From positions 444,061 through 508,060 of the forward strand of contig CAJNDS010002143.1 in assembly GCA_905221605.1 (NCBI GenBank): DNA of 64,000 nt. Direction: 5' to 3'. A program made the position numbers and the translations under genes. The DNA is from Symbiodinium natans. Lineage: Eukaryota > Sar > Dinophyceae > Suessiales > Symbiodiniaceae. Shown here in pieces: positions 58,666 through 64,000 of this stretch. Numbering within the stretch: position 1 is the stretch's first letter; each line of letters opens with the position of its first letter. Below the pieces are notes generated by a model, which was not told the DNA's origin, did no database searches, and was given only the letters and a program-made list of their open reading frames with translations.

Positions 58666-60470
58666 ACCCCCCCCCCAGTCAGTGAAAGAGCTTGGGCACT
58701 GCCGGACCGCAGCAGAAGTTGCAACATGCATGCTTGAAAAAGCAGCTGTACACTGCCTGTTATGTCCCTTTGAAGCGACAGGACACAGACAAGCCCAGCA
58801 CGGTTCAGCTTTAGAGCACAGACTGCCAGGCTGTCAGGACCGATGTAACTTGTAGTTTGGCACCAAGGACGAGTACCTTCGTGCCCTAAATCATCTCACC
58901 CCGTGCAAGGCAGTCCCCCCAGGACATGCCTCTGTGACTGCGTGGCAGGCTGCGGGCAATATTGTTGCACCGTTGATAACAGACAGTGTCATGCAAATAC
59001 TGCCAGAGGGGCACCCGCCTATTCTGCCTGACACTTGGTGCTCAGGTCACCTGGTCTGGCTCCCCAAACCTGGCAAGCCTCCCACCACGCCGGGGTCTTT
59101 GAGGCCCATCTGTCTCTTGCCAGTGGAAGCACGCACCATGGCATGTGTTCTCAAGCACGAAATCCTCCCGTATGTGGATAGGTATGCTGCGGACGTCCCC
59201 CAGTACGCGTATACTGCCCACCAAACCATGGATTTCGCCTTATGCCGTGTTCTCCAACACTCTCTGCAAGCGCATCGGCTAGCTCAGACCGCACGAGCTC
59301 CGCTTCATAAGATGTTCGCAGGGGTTAGGCCAGACAGGGAACATGACATTGTGGGTGGACTACAAGTTAGTCTGGATTTATCCAAGGCCTTTGATTTAGC
59401 CGACCGAAGAGATGCAGGGATCTCAGAGGACATCGTAAGTGTCATGTTAGCCCTCCATGCTTCCTGCGAGTACAATCTCACTCAAGGCTCGGAGCAGGCT
59501 AGCACCCGCACGACGAACGGGATAAGGCAAGGGTGCACGTTGGCACCAACGCTTTGGATATGTTACTCCTGCTATCTGTATCGACGAATAAGCGAATACT
59601 TATCGGCTGCAACAACTGCAGGAATAACGCTATTCGCAGACGATAACCATGTGTCTTGGATGCTGACTACTGCGAAAGACCTGCACCACGCTGTCACTCA
59701 GCTGGGTGCTTTTCTTGCCCTTCTTGCAGAAATGCGACTCCAAGTCAACCCAGGCAAATCCAAGTGCCTCCTCTTGATGCACGGCCCCAAAACGCGATCC
59801 CTACGCAAGCAGTATGTCACCATCATGCAGAATAAGCCACACCTTCGCGTGCCGCATCCTGGTTTTGGAAGCTTTAAACCCTTTCTTATCCCTCTTTGCA
59901 CGTCTTTTAGGTCTCTGGGCATGGAAGTGACGTATGGTAATTTCGGCTCTCTCACCCTGCGCCATAACATTGCGCAGGCCAAAGCGCGATACTCACAAAT
60001 GTGGAAGCTGCTTGCGGGGAAACATTGCCTGACTCAGACATCACGGGTTCAGCTTTGGCGAGCATGCCTGCAGCCCGTTTTTCTCACTGGCTTACACCTC
60101 TGCTGTGCACCTCACTGTGTCCCACGGAGGCGCTGCTGCAGAAGCATGACCTAAAAGACCCCCTTTACCTGTTAAGTCGACGATGTAACAATCTTCTTAA
60201 CAGCTACAGGTCTTTGACTCACATGCCCACTGCCAAAACCTTTCCCGATGCCTAGGTTGAGACTCATCTGCACCTTGCAAGCTCAGCATGTAACAACGGC
60301 TCTCCCCAAGCGTGTTCTGTGTGTGGCCTATACTTTCTGAATGATGGAGGTCTGCGCATACACCGTACCAAAAAGCATCAGGCCGCGCTGCTCTTGATGC
60401 GCACTCCTGCGCTGTTGCAGGCCTGCCGCAATGCCGGTTCTGCAGCAAGTTTTCGCATTAGCAATTGAAT
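57950..60470 (+). pseudogene. LINE reverse transcriptase with C-terminal C2H2 finger
   Basis: Plus strand. One frame runs from about 57950 to 60154 with a single TAG at 58853, then shifts by one base to the frame ending at TAG 60253 and continuing to 60468. RT landmarks: HLVWLPKPGKPPTTPGSLRP (finger), VSLDLSKAFDLADRRDAG (motif A), TTNGIRQGCTLAPTLW (motif B), GITLFADDNHVSWM (motif C, FADD), MRLQVNPGKSKCLLL (motif D). After the shift come LQKHDLKDPLYLLSRRC and ACSVCGLYFLNDGGLRIHRT KKH, a C-x2-C-x12-H-x4-H zinc finger. Region 58430-58678 is an in-frame Pro-rich low-complexity insert upstream of RT. Two stops and a frameshift make it inactive as read. No endonuclease domain recognised 5' of the RT. 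Confidence 0.94.
58430..58678 (+). repeat. CCCGAA repeats grading into poly-C, in the LINE frame
   Basis: CCCGAA-type hexamers (58435-58460 and 58495-58590), A runs, then an almost pure C tract of about 50 bases (58614-58676). It keeps the LINE reading frame open (Glu-Pro, Asn-Pro and poly-Pro). Low complexity; its length may be unreliable. Confidence 0.95.
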
Positions 60471-60479
60471 GCGCTGGCG

Positions 60480-62465
60480 CGGTTGTTTGCGTGCTAGTGC
60501 CCATGATCACCCTTGTGCTGGGTCTGCGCCTGCTAGACACAGTGCTCGTAGCGTTGCTTGCGAGCTTGACGACTAGTCTTGCGGAAGGTCCGAACAAGTT
60601 GCTGCAGTTTGGCCGCGTTGAGCCATTCCTTAAGAACAGCATGCCCGCGCCGAATGGTGCGTGCTCGGCGCTTGTCTCGCCTGCCAAACAGTGTGGATGG
60701 CAAGCTTTGACGTCCGGGTGGGACTCAGTCGGACGAGATCTGACGCGAACCGGGGGAGGAAAGAACTTAAGGCTGGCTTGGTAAATCAGAGTATCAAGCT
60801 GCTTTCTGTCTGTGCTCGAAGACTGCTGGATACTCTGCGCGATGTAAGCTCTTGATGGCTGCGCGCATGTCGTGCTCATCACATTTGGCGGGGGCGGGCT
60901 GTGAGCTGGAGCACGTGAGAAGGCAGGAAGGTCGAAAATCGAGGCTGGGCCAGTGCGTTAGAACTACGGGTGACAATGTAGTTTATCTACGAGGCAGCAT
61001 TTGGTGCTTTGAACGTGTACGGCGAGTCTGAGTAGGTATTTAGCGCGCACAATGAGAACTCTTGCAGGATCCGCAAAAAGAGGGTACTGTTAGTCTCTGA
61101 ACGTTTCTTCGTGGTGGGCACGGCTGTGCCGGTTCAAGCTGTATTAAAGTGGCATGAAATTACCCTTGAGAACCAACATATTGCGCTGAGGCACCGCCGC
61201 AACAGCACGCCGAAGTTCATCTCAGAAGAGGCGACCAAAAGGAGAAGGCCTGACTCAGAAACAGCGGTAGCCACTGATGGAAAATTGCCGGCCAATGCGT
61301 CTCTTGGACACTGACACTAACGACGTCTGGCTTCAGGTGCTGGGGCTGCTCTGAACCACAGTGCACAGTGCAGAGCAGGAAAGGTCCACACACGCGAAGC
61401 CAGAATTGTCTAGATTTTTTCGACCCCAGATGGCGTAATGGCAAACATGTGTGCAGCAGGAACGACTTGGTCTTCTAGGACTTGCTGAAAATCAAGCCCC
61501 AAAAACAATCTTGAAACCACAAGTTGGCCTGATGTGGCCTGAAACCCACACGGCTTGCTTTGTTGAACACGTTTGTGGCCTGTTGTGGCCTGACGTGGCC
61601 TGAAAAAACCACACGTTTGTGCCTGACATAGCCTTAGCCATGGAGACTCGGAACCCCTTTTATACTGAAAGGGTCTCCATGCAACAGCAGACGTAGAGTA
61701 AGTCAGAAGATCGACCAGAATTTTAATCCAGTTTTTTCCCAAGTTGCTTATCTTCTAACTGAACATTGTTACAAATGTTCAAAGACGACTAAAACTCTTA
61801 CTCTTAATTTCACCCTTACTTTCACTCTGTAGAAGTTCGAGAACTGTGCGTCATCCTGTAAGAGTGCGACGGTAAGTTTTGCAGTTTGCAGTTTTGTGTG
61901 CATAGCTTGGAGTCTGCTCAGCTTTTAAAGTTTTCCCAGTAGCGCAAGTGTGATTAGTAATGCAGGAACGTTTTGCCTTATAGGGAGCCGTTTTCGTGAC
62001 TTGAGGGTAGTTTTGGAGGTCTTTATGCCGAGCTGGCAAGTTGGAGAGCTGTGATACGTTTTCCACTTTGGTTCAAGTGACAAGCACTGGTGTAAGTGCT
62101 GCAAGCCAAAAACAGAAGAGTTGTCCGAGTGTCTGAGCTTGCTTGCTTGGTTTTGTGTAAGTTTGGCTTGGTTGTATCCTTGGTGCCTTGTTTGGTATCT
62201 TGGGTTTTTTGAACGTGGGAGCGGAGCGTGGAAGCTCTGTTGCAAAGAAAGAAAGTGAGCCCAATACGCTGACTTGGTGTGCTTGAGTTGTCTGCGTATG
62301 GAGGGCCGTGGAAGGCCATGTACAACCACATAGGCAAGGGTGAACCCGGAATGCTCGTGAAAGAGGCAGGAGAGGGGCTGAGCCTCCCTATGAGAGACCC
62401 TCAGGGTCCAGACACTCCTCAGTTCCACCAAGGAACCCCGTTGTCGGCAGTGGAGTTGCTTTCAG
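60480..62465. other. No gene; possible retroelement 5' flank
   Basis: 61520-61630 has four to five copies of GTGGCCTGA-type words (TGGCCTGATGTGGCCTGAAA). 61780-61830 has ACTCTTACTCTTAATTTCAC-type repeats. The part after about 61640 could be the leader or LTR of the Gag-bearing element that starts at 62470, but no second LTR is within the window to prove it. Confidence 0.45.
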
Positions 62466-62469
62466 CCCG

Positions 62470-63702
62470 ATGTCGAACTTGTCGGGTGCAGTGCATCCCA
62501 CAGGAAGCCTGGTGGTTGGTTCTCCGACCGCCATGGGCACCCCCATGCCGGCAATGGCTTCACCCATGTCGCCGCCAGGTTTGGTGCCACCACAGCCTGC
62601 AGCAGTGGACCCCGTTGCCGTGCAGGCAGCCCTGGGATCCCAGCTTTTGGTTCAGACAGTTCAGCAGCAGCAGCAGCAGATATCTCAAATGATGTCGCTG
62701 GTGCAGCAGCTGGTCCAGGACCGGACAAGTGCTGAGAAGAAAGGCAAAGGTGCTGGTAGCTTGAGTAGCATCAGTGACAGCGTGGACCATGCCATGGAGG
62801 TTGATGATGGGAACGGCGCTCCTATCAGGAATCCTAAGGCAGACTCATATGTGCCAAAGTTGCCCATGTTGGATGGTGGACGCATGAACAAGGGTCGGCG
62901 TGCCGAGATCGAAGCATGGGTTGAGTACCTTGAAGTGTTTTTGCCATGGATTGCCCTGTTTGATGATAGGATACCGTCGGAAGTGCAGGCTTGTTTTGTG
63001 AAAGACAAGCCAATCCTGAACAAAGACTTGGCGAAAGGAGAAAGCATTAGGAGTACCAGAGTGTTCCTTTACCTTCGGCAGTCCTTTGCGAACTTTTCCC
63101 GTGGGCTTGACATTTTGAAGCAAGTTGAGCGTGAACAGCTTGGTGTTCCGGCAGGCTATGAGGCGTTGAGGCGCTTGCGTCAGGATCTGTCGGTTTGCTC
63201 GAGGATAGAAGCCTCGACCTTGCGAGAAGAGATGTTGAGATACCAACCCCCTGCCTCTACGAAAGATCGTCCTTTGGAAGTGTTCCGCAGCGTGCAGGTT
63301 GAGCTTGCAAAGTATGGTCGACTTGTTGCTGCGTTCCCAGACCTTGCGTTGAGTGAAGCGGATCAGAGCATGATTGTGTTGAAGGGTCTTGATGCGGATG
63401 TGAAGAGGTACATCTTGTTGCGTGCGAAGATTGACTCCATGAATGAGCTTGAGACTGCGATCAAGTTCTACGACGCCAACATCAAGATCCTTACCTTCGC
63501 CGATTCCGGTCGGGGTCGAGACCGCAGGAACAACAACGACATAGCGAATCCGCTGAACTTCAAGGGCGATGGAAAGGGAAAGGATAAGGGGAAGGACAAG
63601 GGAAAAGATAAAGGAAAGGACAAAGGGAAGGACAAGGGAAAGGACAAAAGTCGCTCGGGAAAGGACAAGCATGACACAGACTTGCTACTTACCACTTTTT
63701 AA
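62470..63702 (+). CDS. Retrotransposon Gag-like protein (possible Copia type)
   Basis: Intact 410-codon frame. Residues about 1-60 are Pro/Ala/Met-rich. Residues 63-75 hold a Gln run (VQQQQQQISQMM). Residues 125-340 are a helical domain with KLPMLDGGRMNKGRRAEIEA, WVEYLEVFLPW, LVAAFPDLALSEADQSMIVL and LRAKIDSMNELETAIKFYD, resembling the capsid-like Gag domain of Copia-type elements. Residues 365-400 consist of about seven KGKD units (GKDKGKDK) followed by SRSGKDKHD. The expected zinc knuckle and protease-integrase-RT region do not follow: a stop occurs at 63700 and the remaining 300 bp is non-coding. Either a truncated element or a gag-only derivative. Host origin is less likely. Confidence 0.68.
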   Translation: MSNLSGAVHPTGSLVVGSPTAMGTPMPAMASPMSPPGLVPPQPAAVDPVAVQAALGSQLLVQTVQQQQQQISQMMSLVQQLVQDRTSAEKKGKGAGSLSSISDSVDHAMEVDDGNGAPIRNPKADSYVPKLPMLDGGRMNKGRRAEIEAWVEYLEVFLPWIALFDDRIPSEVQACFVKDKPILNKDLAKGESIRSTRVFLYLRQSFANFSRGLDILKQVEREQLGVPAGYEALRRLRQDLSVCSRIEASTLREEMLRYQPPASTKDRPLEVFRSVQVELAKYGRLVAAFPDLALSEADQSMIVLKGLDADVKRYILLRAKIDSMNELETAIKFYDANIKILTFADSGRGRDRRNNNDIANPLNFKGDGKGKDKGKDKGKDKGKDKGKDKGKDKSRSGKDKHDTDLLLTTF

Positions 63703-64000
63703 AAAACTTCATAGCTCGAATGAGAAGGAGCCAGAACTGGAGCGCGAAACCTTTAGGCAACAAAGCTCGATGGCCCCATTTTTGCAATTGGGCTAACAAC
63801 GATCTGAGTCAAACAAGATTGGCCTCCCGACAGCCTGAAATGTTGAACATACCCGCAAAAATCCGATCTTGGCATGTATTTTGAATTACCGGACCCCAGC
63901 TGGCCCATGGGCATTTTACGGCCTCAATTCTTCAAAGAACCTGCCAAAATCCATTTGTTGAGCTGTGAAGATGCATTTTGGTGTGTTTCTCTGAGTTCCC
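63703..64000. other. Sequence after the Gag ORF, nothing recognised
   Basis: A short open continuation (ELERETFRQQSSMAPFLQL) then unassigned sequence to the window edge. No zinc knuckle or protease motif. Confidence 0.5.

Noticed and set aside
58339-58731. Minus-strand glycine-rich frames
   Set aside because: Complement of the CCCGAA and poly-C tract in the plus-strand LINE frame.

Overview
This is nuclear DNA of a dinoflagellate, probably a symbiodiniacean or close relative. The evidence is direct. Host genes lie almost entirely on the minus strand and are cut into very short exons. Most resolved introns start with GC or GA rather than GT, and every resolved acceptor reads AG followed by G in the exon. 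TTTAGGG-type heptamer arrays are scattered internally, and the space between genes is filled with decayed retroelements, long simple-sequence arrays and little else. Genes are therefore seen by joining exons across introns and frames, not as long open frames.

Layout. 1-4 kb: nothing recognised. 4-13.2 kb: a GC-rich pile of 5'-truncated, frameshifted LINE copies, mostly on the minus strand, with an RT 'FLDD' motif and a C-terminal restriction-enzyme-like endonuclease region, separated by short AT-rich or homopolymer stretches. 13.206-19.514 kb: an almost intact tyrosine-recombinase (DIRS/PAT/Ngaro-like) retrotransposon with split direct repeats, inserted into the coding region of one of those LINEs; removing it restores the LINE reading frame across the empty site. 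20.7-21.3 kb: another LINE 3' fragment. 25.9-28.85 kb: triosephosphate isomerase with a plastid-type leader, at least 11 exons. 29.4-31.6 kb: probable unidentified minus-strand gene. 33.36-33.77 kb: nucleotidyltransferase fragment. 35.9 kb: 15 pure TTTAGGG units. 39.5-40.7 kb: EMAPII/Arc1-type tRNA-binding domain gene. 41.6-44.43 kb: alpha/beta hydrolase. 47-55.3 kb: repeats (foldback element, 630-bp CTA array, duplicated segments, a 50-bp tandem array and a 177-bp higher-order array, CT microsatellite). 55.9-57.15 kb: minus-strand ORF ending in a ubiquitin-specific-protease-like region. 57.95-60.47 kb: plus-strand LINE reverse transcriptase with a C-terminal C2H2 finger. 62.47-63.70 kb: retrotransposon Gag-like ORF.

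The host genes are ordinary metabolism and translation genes in one orientation, as expected of dinoflagellate unidirectional gene clusters. The most interesting features are the YR retrotransposon, with its unusual apparent order YR-Gag-RT-RNase H and a testable empty site, and the repeated placement of telomere-like heptamer arrays inside introns close to the 3' splice site (three introns of the hydrolase and one of TPI).
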